Below, piece after piece: positions 9,061-18,842 of a stretch of DNA of 64,000 nt. A model generated the notes under the pieces. That model did not search any database. It saw only the letters and a program-made list of their open reading frames with translations, and was not told the origin of the DNA. The DNA lies in the NCBI GenBank assembly GCA_965660875.1, contig CBFIBQ010000016.1, positions 9,433 to 73,432 on the forward strand, read 5' to 3'. Both the position numbers and the translations under genes were made by a program. Origin of the DNA: UBA6770 sp965660875. GTDB lineage: Bacteria > Bacteroidota > Bacteroidia > Flavobacteriales_G > Salibacteraceae. Numbering within the stretch: the stretch's first letter is position 1; each line of letters begins with the position of its first letter.

Positions 9061-12000
9061 ATGATACAAAAACTCTCGTTGCTAATTATTGCACTCAGTA
9101 TATTTACAACTACAAACGGACAAACAAACCAAGAAAATACAGGGCCCGCATGGATCAATAGCATGCAAAACCCTAACGCCAACTTTTATGAAACTCAGCG
9201 TTTGTTTTACGACTATTGGTCAGACAAAACACCCGGAAAGGGAGATGGCTATAAACCATTTAAGCGCTGGGAGTGGTTTTATGAACTAGAGGTAGATAAT
9301 GAGGGAAACTTGCCTGCTTACAACCAACTGCAACAAAAAGTAAAACAATTTAAAGCGAACCAGGCGGCTCAAGACAACTCAAACGGAATAGACTCTCTGT
9401 GGACGATTATCGGACCGGTTCAGAAGCCCGTAGCTAGTTCTGGGCAACCCAACGGCATGGGGCGTGTTAACGCAATCGGTATTCACCCTACAAACGATTC
9501 CATAATTTTTGCAGGTGCACCAAACGGGGGTATTTGGAGAACCTACGATTTGGGTGCAACATGGACAAGCAATACCGATACCTTGGAAACCATGCAAATT
9601 TCTAGTATTGTTTTTAATCCATTAAACCCACAAATAATTTATGCTGGAACTGGAGATAGAGATGTAACTTCTAGAACCCACCGCGGAGTAATAAAATCTG
9701 TTGATGGCGGCGAGTCCTGGAAAATCGTTAATCAAGGAATGGGTAATCGTGTGGTTGGAAAAATGATTATAGACCCATTACACCCTGACACGCTGCTTGC
9801 GGCAACCAGTGGCGGTATTTACAAAACTACTAATGGAGGACTGAATTGGGTAAAAAAAGGCAGCTCTTCTGGCTTTAAAGATATCGAATCTGCTCCGGGA
9901 GACTTTTCCAAATTATATGCTACAGCCGGCGGAAGGATGTATTACTCTCACGATAATGGTGAGACTTGGAACTCCTCCACGGGCTACATAAATGGCAGTC
10001 GTGGTGCAATAGCGGTCAGTGCAGATAAGCCGAACTACGTTTATTTCATTCAAACCTCAAATCGAGTATTTACAGGGTTTTTTCGCTCTACGGATTATGG
10101 CGTTACCTTTTCAACCATGTCAACCACTCCAAACATTATGGACTATGATATTAACGGAAACGGCAATGGGGGTCAAGCGTGGTATAACTTAGATATTGCC
10201 GCAAACCCATTAAATGCAGAAGAGGTTTTTGTTGGGGGTATTAATATTTTTAAATCCACTGATGGAGGTAGAACTTGGAGAAATTCGGCCCATTGGTTAG
10301 GTGCAGTGCATGCCGATCAGCATGTTTTTGAATACACCCACGATGGTAAAAAAATGGTGGTAGGTAATGATGGCGGTGTATATTACACTCCAAACTCAGG
10401 TGGGTCTTGGATAAACATCTCAAGTGGAATGCCCATTTCTGAGGTTTATAAGCTTGGTCAGAATAAAAACAATGAAAATCAAGTGATTTGCGGTTACCAA
10501 GATAACGGCACAGCAATCTATCGCGGAAATAACAGCTGGACAACAGAAATTGGAGGCGACGGTATGGAGTGCGCTTTCGACCCACTGAGTCCAAATTATG
10601 TATACGGCGAACTCTACTATGGCGCCATTAGAAGAAGTACAAATGGTGGTCAATCATTTAGAAGCATTACCAACTCTATTCAAGAACAAGGTGCATGGGT
10701 TTCTCCTTTTGCCTTAGCGGAAGACGATCCAAGAATAATGTTTGCCGGTTACGTAAATGTATACCGAACCTCGAATGTAAGAAGTTCAAATGTTCAGTGG
10801 CAAAACATTACGCCAAGCATTCCGGCAGGCACCAACACAACCTTTCGGGTTATTGAGCATAGCCCTGCAGACCCCAATGTGCTGTACATTGTGCGTTCTG
10901 ATAGTCGTTTTTATAGATCCGATAACTGTAAAAGTAGCAACCCAACATGGGTAGATATTACCAGTCAGCAACCTCAGGGCGGTTGGGCTAGTGATGTTGA
11001 AGCTCACCCATACGACCCAAATACTGTGTACATTACTAAAGGAACGCAAGTTTTTGTGTCTACTGACAAAGGCATGACCTGGACCAACATTACAGGAAAC
11101 CTTCCTCCCACATCAAAAAGAACCATTGTTTACGACGAATACAGTAAGGGAGGGCTTTATGTTGGAGGAACCCCTGGTGTTTTTTATATCGATTCGTCCC
11201 TTACCAACTGGATTGATTATTCTCAGTCTTTGCCAGGTGATGTTTCGGTTACGGAATTGGAAATTGCTTACAATTCGAGCAATCCTTTAAGTTCCAAGTT
11301 AAGGGCTTCTACCTATGGTCGTGGCTTGTGGTCTGCGCCATTATTCGATATGGGTAACCGTTTTGCTCAAGTGAACTTACAAGGCGATTCGGGTTCCTTT
11401 TGTATGGGAGACACCATAACCTTAATAGCTAGTAACTCAAAAAATGTGAGCCAATACGAATGGAGCATTCAGCCCAACACGATTCAACTCGTTCAGGGTT
11501 CTACTTTATCTAGTTCTGAACTTCGTTTTGTACCACTTTCTCAAGGCTATTATCACGTGGACCTTGCCGTCTCCTCTTTCTTTAATCGTGATTCTGTTAG
11601 TAAACGCAACTACCTTTTTGTTGACAACCCTACTCAGAATAACTGCATCACTTCAACCAATGCAACTTCTAGTTCGGGTTCTGGTATTTTTAAATTAGGA
11701 ATTGATAATAATACCGCTTTTTATTCAGGATTTGATGGTGTGAATAGTAACACCAACTCCTCTTGCGAACAAGTGTTCTTTTTTCAACCCGATAGTACTT
11801 ATAACATTGACATTGAAACCGGTTCATCAGCACAAGAGTTCGTTCGTGTATACATGGACCTTAATGGAAACGGAAACTTATCGGACCCAGGTGAGTTGGT
11901 GTTTAATGGGCCATTAAGCAACAAGCATCAGTTCAACTTTATAGCACCTACAAGCCCCTTGCTTAATCAGAAACTTCTGATGCGTATTATTAGCGATGTT

Positions 12001-13320
12001 AGCTCCATATCTGGTCCATGCGCGAGCCTTTCTGCTGGAGAAAGTAGAGACTTTGCTGTTGTGTTTGAAGAGCCAATCGTTCAGTTAGGTGTCAGCTCCA
12101 GCTTAGTGTGTCCAAATGAAATAGTGACAGCAAATTATACGCACCAAGGTAAAATAGCATCTGTACTTTGGGATTTTGGTCCGGGCGCTGAGCCTCGGTT
12201 TAGTAAGCGTTTTGATGAGGCCTCTGCACAGTATAAATGGGGTGGAGAAAAAATAATTAAACTCATAGTGAATGAAGATTATATTTTTTACGACACCTTA
12301 AACGTTCGGTTTTCACCTTACGCAAACTTATTGATAGATACACTCAACAGTAACCTCTGCGAAGGTGGTGAAGCAACCCTTCTTTTAATGGACAGTTCTG
12401 GAGCTCCAAATGCTCACTATCAATGGTTTCAAAACGGAAAATCCTTTAGCCCAGCGATAGACACTCTGTTCACACAACAGCTGTTTAACCGTTTCATAAC
12501 TATGGAATTCTTTACCGTTGTAAGTGATTCTTTTTGTGTCGATACAAGTGCAATTATTACTTTGAATGCTAAAGAAAAGCCCGTTCCATCTATTGCGCTT
12601 TTTCAATCGCTACAGTGTTTGGGTAGTAATTCTTTCCCGTTTGAGGATAAAACAACTATGAGTGTAGATTACCAGCGGTTTTGGAGTTTTGGCGATGGGA
12701 ATACATCAACCAAGGCAGTCAACAATCATGTGTATACAGATACAGGTTCCTATAACGTAAGTCTGAGAATTGAAGCTGAAAACGGTTGTATTGATTCGGT
12801 ATCCACTCGACTAAGAGTTGCGCCTAGCCCTGTATCCAAATTCAGTACGCTAGTGCTCAAAGAAACGACTGTTTCCTTTATTCCACAAGATACAAGCTGG
12901 AATAATTATACGTGGAGTTTTGGAGATGGGAATACCTCCAATGTAAAAAGTCCTACCCATACCTACTCAAAAGGCGGAAACTATTCACCCGGGTTGGAGG
13001 TAAAAAGTGAGGATAATTGCGCTTCTTCAAATGTAGAGTCAATTGAGCTGGAGTCATCTGTTGGGTTTGATCTAAAAAAATCCAAAAACCCAGTTGCCAT
13101 ATACCCAAACCCAAGCTCGGGAAAGTTTACGGTTCGGTTCGAGACGTCTGGTTCTTATACCGTTACAATTTTTAATGCATTTGGTGCTGAAATAGAGCAC
13201 TCCGAGGCATTTATAGAAAGCCCAGAATCCATAGGTTTTGAAATCTATAGTCCGGGTGTATATTTAGTGCGTATTCAATCTGAAAGGTTTAATACACTAA
13301 GGCAGGTTGTCATAGAATAA
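9061..13320 (+). CDS. Secreted multidomain BNR/sortilin-repeat protein with GEVED, PKD and T9SS sorting domains
   Basis: A 1419-aa exported protein. Residues 1-20 are a Sec signal peptide ending TTTNG. About residues 105-770 hold many BNR/VPS10-like blade motifs (STDGGRTW, SVDGGESW, TTNGGLNW, STDKGMTW), implying one or two beta-propellers. A GEVED-like module follows (about 880-980: VRVYMDLNGNGNLSDPGELV), then two PKD domains (WSFGDGNTS twice, about 1210-1310). The C-terminal 80 residues are a type A Por sorting domain (VAIYPNPSSGKFTV... GVYLVRI), so it should cross the outer membrane by the type IX system and be surface-anchored or released. Propeller plus PKD suggests binding or hydrolysis of polymers, but I see no catalytic motif. 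It appears monocistronic. Confidence 0.88.
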   Translation: MIQKLSLLIIALSIFTTTNGQTNQENTGPAWINSMQNPNANFYETQRLFYDYWSDKTPGKGDGYKPFKRWEWFYELEVDNEGNLPAYNQLQQKVKQFKANQAAQDNSNGIDSLWTIIGPVQKPVASSGQPNGMGRVNAIGIHPTNDSIIFAGAPNGGIWRTYDLGATWTSNTDTLETMQISSIVFNPLNPQIIYAGTGDRDVTSRTHRGVIKSVDGGESWKIVNQGMGNRVVGKMIIDPLHPDTLLAATSGGIYKTTNGGLNWVKKGSSSGFKDIESAPGDFSKLYATAGGRMYYSHDNGETWNSSTGYINGSRGAIAVSADKPNYVYFIQTSNRVFTGFFRSTDYGVTFSTMSTTPNIMDYDINGNGNGGQAWYNLDIAANPLNAEEVFVGGINIFKSTDGGRTWRNSAHWLGAVHADQHVFEYTHDGKKMVVGNDGGVYYTPNSGGSWINISSGMPISEVYKLGQNKNNENQVICGYQDNGTAIYRGNNSWTTEIGGDGMECAFDPLSPNYVYGELYYGAIRRSTNGGQSFRSITNSIQEQGAWVSPFALAEDDPRIMFAGYVNVYRTSNVRSSNVQWQNITPSIPAGTNTTFRVIEHSPADPNVLYIVRSDSRFYRSDNCKSSNPTWVDITSQQPQGGWASDVEAHPYDPNTVYITKGTQVFVSTDKGMTWTNITGNLPPTSKRTIVYDEYSKGGLYVGGTPGVFYIDSSLTNWIDYSQSLPGDVSVTELEIAYNSSNPLSSKLRASTYGRGLWSAPLFDMGNRFAQVNLQGDSGSFCMGDTITLIASNSKNVSQYEWSIQPNTIQLVQGSTLSSSELRFVPLSQGYYHVDLAVSSFFNRDSVSKRNYLFVDNPTQNNCITSTNATSSSGSGIFKLGIDNNTAFYSGFDGVNSNTNSSCEQVFFFQPDSTYNIDIETGSSAQEFVRVYMDLNGNGNLSDPGELVFNGPLSNKHQFNFIAPTSPLLNQKLLMRIISDVSSISGPCASLSAGESRDFAVVFEEPIVQLGVSSSLVCPNEIVTANYTHQGKIASVLWDFGPGAEPRFSKRFDEASAQYKWGGEKIIKLIVNEDYIFYDTLNVRFSPYANLLIDTLNSNLCEGGEATLLLMDSSGAPNAHYQWFQNGKSFSPAIDTLFTQQLFNRFITMEFFTVVSDSFCVDTSAIITLNAKEKPVPSIALFQSLQCLGSNSFPFEDKTTMSVDYQRFWSFGDGNTSTKAVNNHVYTDTGSYNVSLRIEAENGCIDSVSTRLRVAPSPVSKFSTLVLKETTVSFIPQDTSWNNYTWSFGDGNTSNVKSPTHTYSKGGNYSPGLEVKSEDNCASSNVESIELESSVGFDLKKSKNPVAIYPNPSSGKFTVRFETSGSYTVTIFNAFGAEIEHSEAFIESPESIGFEIYSPGVYLVRIQSERFNTLRQVVIE

Positions 13321-13384
13321 TAGTCTCTTCTTTCTTGTCGTATTTATAAGAGGCTGGCTATTATTGTACAAAGTTTTTTCATAA

Positions 13385-13819
13385 ATGGCAATAGATCAAG
13401 AGCAAACAGATATTTACTTATTACTGGATAAGTCCGTGCGGTTTTATAAAAAATACGCAGCAGATCGGTTTTCTGTATTAGGCTTTGATATTACGATAGA
13501 TCAATGGTCTGTTTTGGAATACGTTTTTGATAACAAGCACCCTACCCAAATAGAGCTTTCTCGGGCTGTTTTTAAAGATACCGCAAGTATCACCAGAATT
13601 ATAGATCTACTTCATACAAAAAAACTGCTGCGCCGGTTACCCAACGAATTGGACAAGCGGAAAAGCACCTTGGCGCTTACAAAAAAAGGTGTTGATTGCG
13701 TTACACAAGGTAAATCGATTGTAGCTGAAATAAAAGAGGTGGGCCTAAAGGGTTTATCTGAAACTGAATTACAAGCTATAAATAGCCAGTTAAAACAAAT
13801 AGTTCAAAACCTAGGCTAG
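13385..13819 (+). CDS. MarR-family transcriptional regulator
   Basis: A 144-aa winged-helix regulator. The central part carries the MarR pattern: ITIDQWSVLEYVFDNKHPTQIELSRAVFKDTASITRIIDLLHTKKLLRR (about 37-85, recognition helix around TASITRIID), followed by the wing (ELDKRKSTLALTKKG). MarR proteins bind palindromic operators as dimers and are often relieved by small aromatic ligands. No divergent efflux or catabolic gene lies next to it, so its targets are unclear. It converges on the AsmA-like gene and the stops share the tetranucleotide CTAG (13816-13819). Confidence 0.85.
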   Translation: MAIDQEQTDIYLLLDKSVRFYKKYAADRFSVLGFDITIDQWSVLEYVFDNKHPTQIELSRAVFKDTASITRIIDLLHTKKLLRRLPNELDKRKSTLALTKKGVDCVTQGKSIVAEIKEVGLKGLSETELQAINSQLKQIVQNLG

Positions 13820-16800
13820 TCGTCTTTTCCTCCGTAAGGCTGGTTTTTGTCGGTTTTTATAAACTCATCTTCATCCCGTAGTATTGCTTTTTCTCTTCGC
13901 AGCAATTCCTTTCGTACTTTTTTCAATTGTTTTTTATTATTCGCAATACCCGTGCTGCTTGCGACGCCACTCATGGCTATTTTACTCCAATAATGAAAGA
14001 TTTCTTTAGTAGTATCTCTTTCAGTGTAGATTAAGCCTTTTTTGGTATGAAAAAGGTGTGGGTTTTTGGTATAAACGACCCTGTTGGCAATAAACCCTTT
14101 CAGTCGAGTGCCAAAATCTTTTTTTACGGAGTCCTCTTTGTTCAAAAACGTAACGTGTAAATCGTTATACAATAGTTTCATCTCTCCTGCCCCAAAATCT
14201 TCGTACGCGCTAAAGTCGACACCGGCGCTTATTACGTTGCCACTTTTTACTCCGACAAATGCGGTATGTTCCAAGTAATTGTTTAAGGTCCGCACATCAA
14301 ACTCTCCCAGACTTGCGTGACCTTTAAATAGGCCATTTGGTTCTTGGTTGTTAAACTCAAATGTTGCACTTAGCTGCCCATTGCCCATCAACTTTCCCAA
14401 CGCACTTAAACGCATCAATTCGGGTGCTTTTTGATCTCCATAGGTGTTGATAATGTTAGAAGCCCTTGCACTCAAATCTGAAAAGTAGATTTTACCAGGA
14501 ACCAGTCCGTTTTTAGCAATTTGTATGTGCGTTACTTCTCCTTTGCTTAAAAGAACACGCTTTATATTTATACCCATATCTAAGCTATCTAATCGCTCTT
14601 GGGGCAATGGCTTATACTTATTGTTTTCAGGTAATCTTTTGTCTTTAAAATTCCTAACCCACAAGCTGTCTATATCCATAAGGGAAACGCTGAGCTTGTT
14701 TTCGTACAACAATTGTTTTCCTTTAAAACCCTCTAGCTGAACCTGGCTTAAATACAGCTCCACTCTGCTTTTTTGAAACCCTGCCTTTTGCCCAAACTGG
14801 AAAATACCGTAATTCGGATCTAGCCGCACCGCATGCATACCAAGCAATTCTTCTTTAGAATCATAGTGAACGGAATCAAAGGAAAACTGGTAATATTTCT
14901 TCATTACATCGTACTGAAAATCTCCAAAACTGAACGCTAAATCCATAATTTTTGGCTTTTTCTCGGATTTATCGGGGTTGGGGTATTCAATGCCCTCTCC
15001 GTCTAAATTCAAATGATTGATAACGATAGGCTGTTTGCTGGTATCGTTAAAGTTCCAGTTTACAAACCCATTTTCAATCCGTAAATTATTCAAGATGGTT
15101 TGTATTACCGCAGCACTATCGTCAGAAAAGTTATCGGCTAAGCTGAGCTCTCTGCTAACGACGTCACTTTTGTCGTGAAATTGGGTGAACTCAAGGGTTG
15201 GGTTTTTTACATAAATACCTTTTAAGTTCACCTTCTCCTTCCTTGAAAGCTCAATTGGTTTAATGCCATCAAACTCAACTAAATCTAAATTTCCCTCCAC
15301 AAATAGGTTGTTGACTTTATTTCTGGTCATCATATAACTCCCCGTTACACCTCTTAATTTTATGTTTTTGTCTTGGGTTGAATAGTGCACGGCGACCATC
15401 TTTAAATCGTTGATAGTATCTGGAAAAACGCGGTGTACGTTATACATGCTCAAAACATTATCCTGTGCATAAAATAAGTTACCATCGGAGTTTCGACTGT
15501 TTTTGTTTATTCTAAAATTTTTTGAGTTTAAAGTATACTGGTCCACAACCAACCTATTTTCTCCTGCGCTAGAGCCGCTATCTCGCCATAAAATATTCAT
15601 ATTGCCGTTATCTATACTCAAGGTGTTGACTGCTATGCTTTGTGCCTTTAGGGAGTCTAGCAACCACTCGTGAACTTGCCAGTTGAAGCTTTTGTTGCTG
15701 TTCTTTTTTTCTGAATCACCATAAAAGCTGGCATAGGTAGTTGGGCTGCAAATTTCTAGGTGCTCTGCCGTAATGTCTTTACCCAGTTCTTGCTTGTTGG
15801 GCGAAAAACCAGTGGCGTAAATTGAAGCGATTCGTTGTTGAATAACGGTTTGAGATGATTTATCGATATTTTGAATAACAGGATCAATACTGATGTTTTT
15901 GACGGATATTGTAGAGTCTTCGCTATTGAAACTAAAACGCTCTGCTTTAGCAGCTGTTTTTCCATGTTTTCCAATACTCAATAGCTTGTTTATATCTACC
16001 TGAAGCTCAGAATAGCTGACCTTTAAGCTGCTACTATCCGAATTTAATACCTTTAAACTACTGGATTTCAAATCAGACTCTGTAAGGGCTAAAACAATAG
16101 AATCGTTGTGCTTTCTCTCAATATTTACACGTTTAGCCGATACCTTTTTAATGTCAATTTCTTTTAACGCATTATTTTTTTCATTGGCCGTGTTCAACTC
16201 AATAAATAGTCGGTTTGTATTCAGTTCCTCTGCCTGTAGGACTTGACGCTCAATCAGGTTTTTGTAATTCAGTCCAGTAATTTTCAGTATCCCTACGTTG
16301 ACCTTTGGGCGTTTTATCCCTTGAGGTGTTGAACTATACTCGGAAACAAAAAAAGATTTTGATTTGGGGTCAATGTCTACGTTTTTCCAGCTGTATTTCG
16401 CTTTTGTTAGAGGATGACTAAATTGAGTCGCACCACTAGTAAACTTACCTTTTTTGAGTATACTGTAAATATCTAGCTTGGTTTTGTTTAACTCCGACCA
16501 GCCAATATTTATCAGCTCTAAATCTGCGTTACGCATAACACCATACTTTTTTTGTTCATCCTTGGAGTTGGTTAATGTAATCTTTGCATCAATCACCTTA
16601 AATCGCTTGGTTGATATGGAGTCAAAAGCATAAGGTAAGGCTTCTTTTTTTCCACGCAACGAATCGGGAAATTTGTGAAACAGCGTATCGTAGGATATGC
16701 CAATATTTGGCTGTTGGATTATTACATCGCTCAGTACCGTTTTTTTGCCTTCCGAAATATCATTTATGTTCAGGTTAGAAATAGAAACACTCTCTAGTGA

Positions 16801-18156
16801 TAAATTTTGTAAATGATAAGCATTGGAGTGTTTCAGCATTTTTTTCTGCTGTTTGTATTCGTTGGGACTAATTTCAATATTGCCGCAGTTGAATTTTTTG
16901 GTAATACTCGAATACTCAATTTCTTTTACTTTAATCAACAGCTCTTCTTCTGGTATCTGGTGTTTTAACTCCCGAACAGATAAACGATAGTTTCTTTGTA
17001 GATCGCTCAATACTATTTTATCTAGAATATTGGTATCCACCTTTACACCTTGTAGTTTTATTGAAAACCCATTCAGTAAGTAGGTTTTCTTTGACCTGCC
17101 TCGGTGGTCGTTTACCGCAAAGTTTCCTTTTGTAATTCTTGTCTCGTTCACTAGAATAAGATCTAGCCACTTTTCCAGTTCGGCAATTTGTTCCGGTGTT
17201 TTGGGTTTATTCGGTTTATTAATATTCACTTTTATGGCGGGTCGCTCCATAATGATGTTGTTTACCTGATATTCGTTTTTCAAGTAAGCTCGCTCAAAAT
17301 CAACACTTTTCAACTTTAAACTAGGAATGAATACTTTTAGTTCGTTCTCTTTGGAGCTGTCTGATTGTAATGGGTTGACCCTTAAATTATAAAACTCAAT
17401 TTGATTGTTGAGCGTTGAGATTTTAAACCGATCAAAAGACACTTCGTGAGAGCTGTCTGGTAACAGAAACTTTTGGTGTCCCGACTTTAATTCCACATCA
17501 TCGGTAAACAAAATTCTGTTTTCCGTATCTGCCCCTTCTTTTACTCTAAAATTTTGCAGCGTAAACGAAATGGGCTCCAACGCAAAGCGACTCGTCTTGT
17601 TGTTTTTGTCTAAAGAATAATCAATTTCTGCTTCATGAACATCAAAGGATTTTAATTTCAATAAACTCAAATATTGGGTAACGGCTCTGTAAATGTCTCC
17701 TGAAATTTGAGAGAATTTTATTTTCTGGGTATCTCTTTTGTGTTGGTGTATCCGAACCTTCGGGTTATTGATTCTCAATACTTTGATAAACAGTTCTTTT
17801 TCTAAAAAGATATCCCATTGTTTTTCCAATTGTAAGTCCACCTCTTTTACAGAAACGGCAAAGAAAGAATGCAAAGAATCCGTAATTTGATCATCCAATT
17901 GAGCGGTGTCTGCGGGCACTATTTCAAAATCATATAGCCTTATGCGCTGCTTAAATACGTTATAACTGAGCTTTTTATAATCCAAATTGTATTTTTCTTC
18001 CGTTGAGGATTGGATGATCTGGTTGAGGTTCTTTCGGACAATGCCATCCACATACCCATTAATAGCGCGCCGTAAGGGCAGAATAAACCCGATGAACAAC
18101 AGACCTACAAATGCAAGCAGCAGCCAGTACCTTTTGGATATTTTTTTTAGTTTCAA
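13816..18156 (-). CDS. Large AsmA/DUF748-like envelope protein
   Basis: A 1446-aa protein with one N-terminal membrane anchor (YWLLLAFVGLLFIGFILPL, about 10-28). A very long periplasmic region follows, built of repeating beta-strand segments of alternating polarity, with no cysteine-rich or catalytic motif. This is the layout of AsmA/TamB/DUF748-type proteins, which form lipid-carrying periplasmic bridges between the two membranes. The tail from about residue 1240 (GQLSATFEFNN, VGVKSGNVISAGVDFSAYED) resembles the C-terminal AsmA domain, ending in a basic and acidic cytosol-like stretch. It is monocistronic. A minus-strand TATTTTTG box lies 16 nt upstream. Family assignment is by architecture, not by recognised motifs, so subfamily is uncertain. 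Confidence 0.6.
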   Translation of the reverse strand: MKLKKISKRYWLLLAFVGLLFIGFILPLRRAINGYVDGIVRKNLNQIIQSSTEEKYNLDYKKLSYNVFKQRIRLYDFEIVPADTAQLDDQITDSLHSFFAVSVKEVDLQLEKQWDIFLEKELFIKVLRINNPKVRIHQHKRDTQKIKFSQISGDIYRAVTQYLSLLKLKSFDVHEAEIDYSLDKNNKTSRFALEPISFTLQNFRVKEGADTENRILFTDDVELKSGHQKFLLPDSSHEVSFDRFKISTLNNQIEFYNLRVNPLQSDSSKENELKVFIPSLKLKSVDFERAYLKNEYQVNNIIMERPAIKVNINKPNKPKTPEQIAELEKWLDLILVNETRITKGNFAVNDHRGRSKKTYLLNGFSIKLQGVKVDTNILDKIVLSDLQRNYRLSVRELKHQIPEEELLIKVKEIEYSSITKKFNCGNIEISPNEYKQQKKMLKHSNAYHLQNLSLESVSISNLNINDISEGKKTVLSDVIIQQPNIGISYDTLFHKFPDSLRGKKEALPYAFDSISTKRFKVIDAKITLTNSKDEQKKYGVMRNADLELINIGWSELNKTKLDIYSILKKGKFTSGATQFSHPLTKAKYSWKNVDIDPKSKSFFVSEYSSTPQGIKRPKVNVGILKITGLNYKNLIERQVLQAEELNTNRLFIELNTANEKNNALKEIDIKKVSAKRVNIERKHNDSIVLALTESDLKSSSLKVLNSDSSSLKVSYSELQVDINKLLSIGKHGKTAAKAERFSFNSEDSTISVKNISIDPVIQNIDKSSQTVIQQRIASIYATGFSPNKQELGKDITAEHLEICSPTTYASFYGDSEKKNSNKSFNWQVHEWLLDSLKAQSIAVNTLSIDNGNMNILWRDSGSSAGENRLVVDQYTLNSKNFRINKNSRNSDGNLFYAQDNVLSMYNVHRVFPDTINDLKMVAVHYSTQDKNIKLRGVTGSYMMTRNKVNNLFVEGNLDLVEFDGIKPIELSRKEKVNLKGIYVKNPTLEFTQFHDKSDVVSRELSLADNFSDDSAAVIQTILNNLRIENGFVNWNFNDTSKQPIVINHLNLDGEGIEYPNPDKSEKKPKIMDLAFSFGDFQYDVMKKYYQFSFDSVHYDSKEELLGMHAVRLDPNYGIFQFGQKAGFQKSRVELYLSQVQLEGFKGKQLLYENKLSVSLMDIDSLWVRNFKDKRLPENNKYKPLPQERLDSLDMGINIKRVLLSKGEVTHIQIAKNGLVPGKIYFSDLSARASNIINTYGDQKAPELMRLSALGKLMGNGQLSATFEFNNQEPNGLFKGHASLGEFDVRTLNNYLEHTAFVGVKSGNVISAGVDFSAYEDFGAGEMKLLYNDLHVTFLNKEDSVKKDFGTRLKGFIANRVVYTKNPHLFHTKKGLIYTERDTTKEIFHYWSKIAMSGVASSTGIANNKKQLKKVRKELLRREKAILRDEDEFIKTDKNQPYGGKDD

Positions 18157-18172
18157 AACGGAGCCAATCTCT

Positions 18173-18180
18173 CAAAAATA
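18173..18180 (-). promoter_or_regulatory. -7 box for AsmA-like gene
   Basis: CAAAAATA on the plus strand is TATTTTTG on the minus strand (TAnnTTTG), 16 nt upstream of the ATG at 18156. Confidence 0.4.
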
Positions 18181-18269
18181 TCTTTATAAGCTTCTGTTTT
18201 TAGTGGGTTCTCATTGTTTTACTAATACCTTTTTCTTGATAATATTGAAGACTCTAATTTAAGCTACCA

Positions 18270-18842
18270 TTGAAAGTTACCATTGTAGATAATTACGACT
18301 CCTTCACGTTCAATTTAAAACATTATTTCGAGCTGTTTTCCGATGATGTAACAGTGGTGCGCAATGATGACTCCGAACTTTGGAGTCACTTGGAAAAAAG
18401 CGACAAGATTGTTTTGTCTCCGGGCCCTGGACTGCCGAAAGAAACAACAAACCTCAATAAAATAATTGCTCGATTTTATAAAACAACGCCTTTGCTTGGT
18501 GTTTGCTTAGGACATCAAGCAATCGCCCAGTTTTTTGGGGAGCCCATTGTAAATCTTAAGCAAGTACTGCACGGAAAATCTACGGTGATGCGCATACTGA
18601 CAGAAGATTCGCTGTTTTTTGATTTACCCAAAGAATTTCAAGTTGCTCGGTACCACAGCTGGTCTATGAACAACTCAAAAAAATCAAGCAATGAGTTAAT
18701 CGTTACGGCACGCGATGAACAAGGATATCCTCTAGCAATTAAGCATACAACACACAATGTTAGAGGGGTTCAGTTTCACCCTGAATCCATACTTACCGAA
18801 CATGGAAAAGCACTCATTAAAAACTGGATTACACGTTGTTAA
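18270..18842 (+). CDS. pabA: Aminodeoxychorismate/anthranilate synthase glutamine amidotransferase subunit
   Basis: A 190-aa class I glutamine amidotransferase. Motifs are intact: VDNYDSFTFNL at the N-terminus, LSPGPGLP (49-56), the nucleophile elbow GVCLGHQAI (Cys79), and QFHPES with His170/Glu172 completing the triad. It releases ammonia from glutamine for its partner synthase, giving 4-amino-4-deoxychorismate (folate) or anthranilate (tryptophan). No pabB or trp genes are nearby. Folate is favoured because the gene stands alone and folB is elsewhere in the window, but TrpG cannot be excluded. It starts with TTG at 18270, giving exactly the family N-terminus; no ATG is suitable. Its stop overlaps the next start region. 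Confidence 0.82.
   Translation: MKVTIVDNYDSFTFNLKHYFELFSDDVTVVRNDDSELWSHLEKSDKIVLSPGPGLPKETTNLNKIIARFYKTTPLLGVCLGHQAIAQFFGEPIVNLKQVLHGKSTVMRILTEDSLFFDLPKEFQVARYHSWSMNNSKKSSNELIVTARDEQGYPLAIKHTTHNVRGVQFHPESILTEHGKALIKNWITRC

Noticed and set aside
9061..13320. Metallopeptidase or glycosidase catalytic domain in the BNR protein
   Set aside because: No HExxH or acidic catalytic pair in a recognisable context could be found; it may be non-enzymatic.
18270..18842. trpG rather than pabA
   Set aside because: Cannot be excluded by sequence; no trp or pab partner is nearby, so the symbol is tentative and folate is only favoured.
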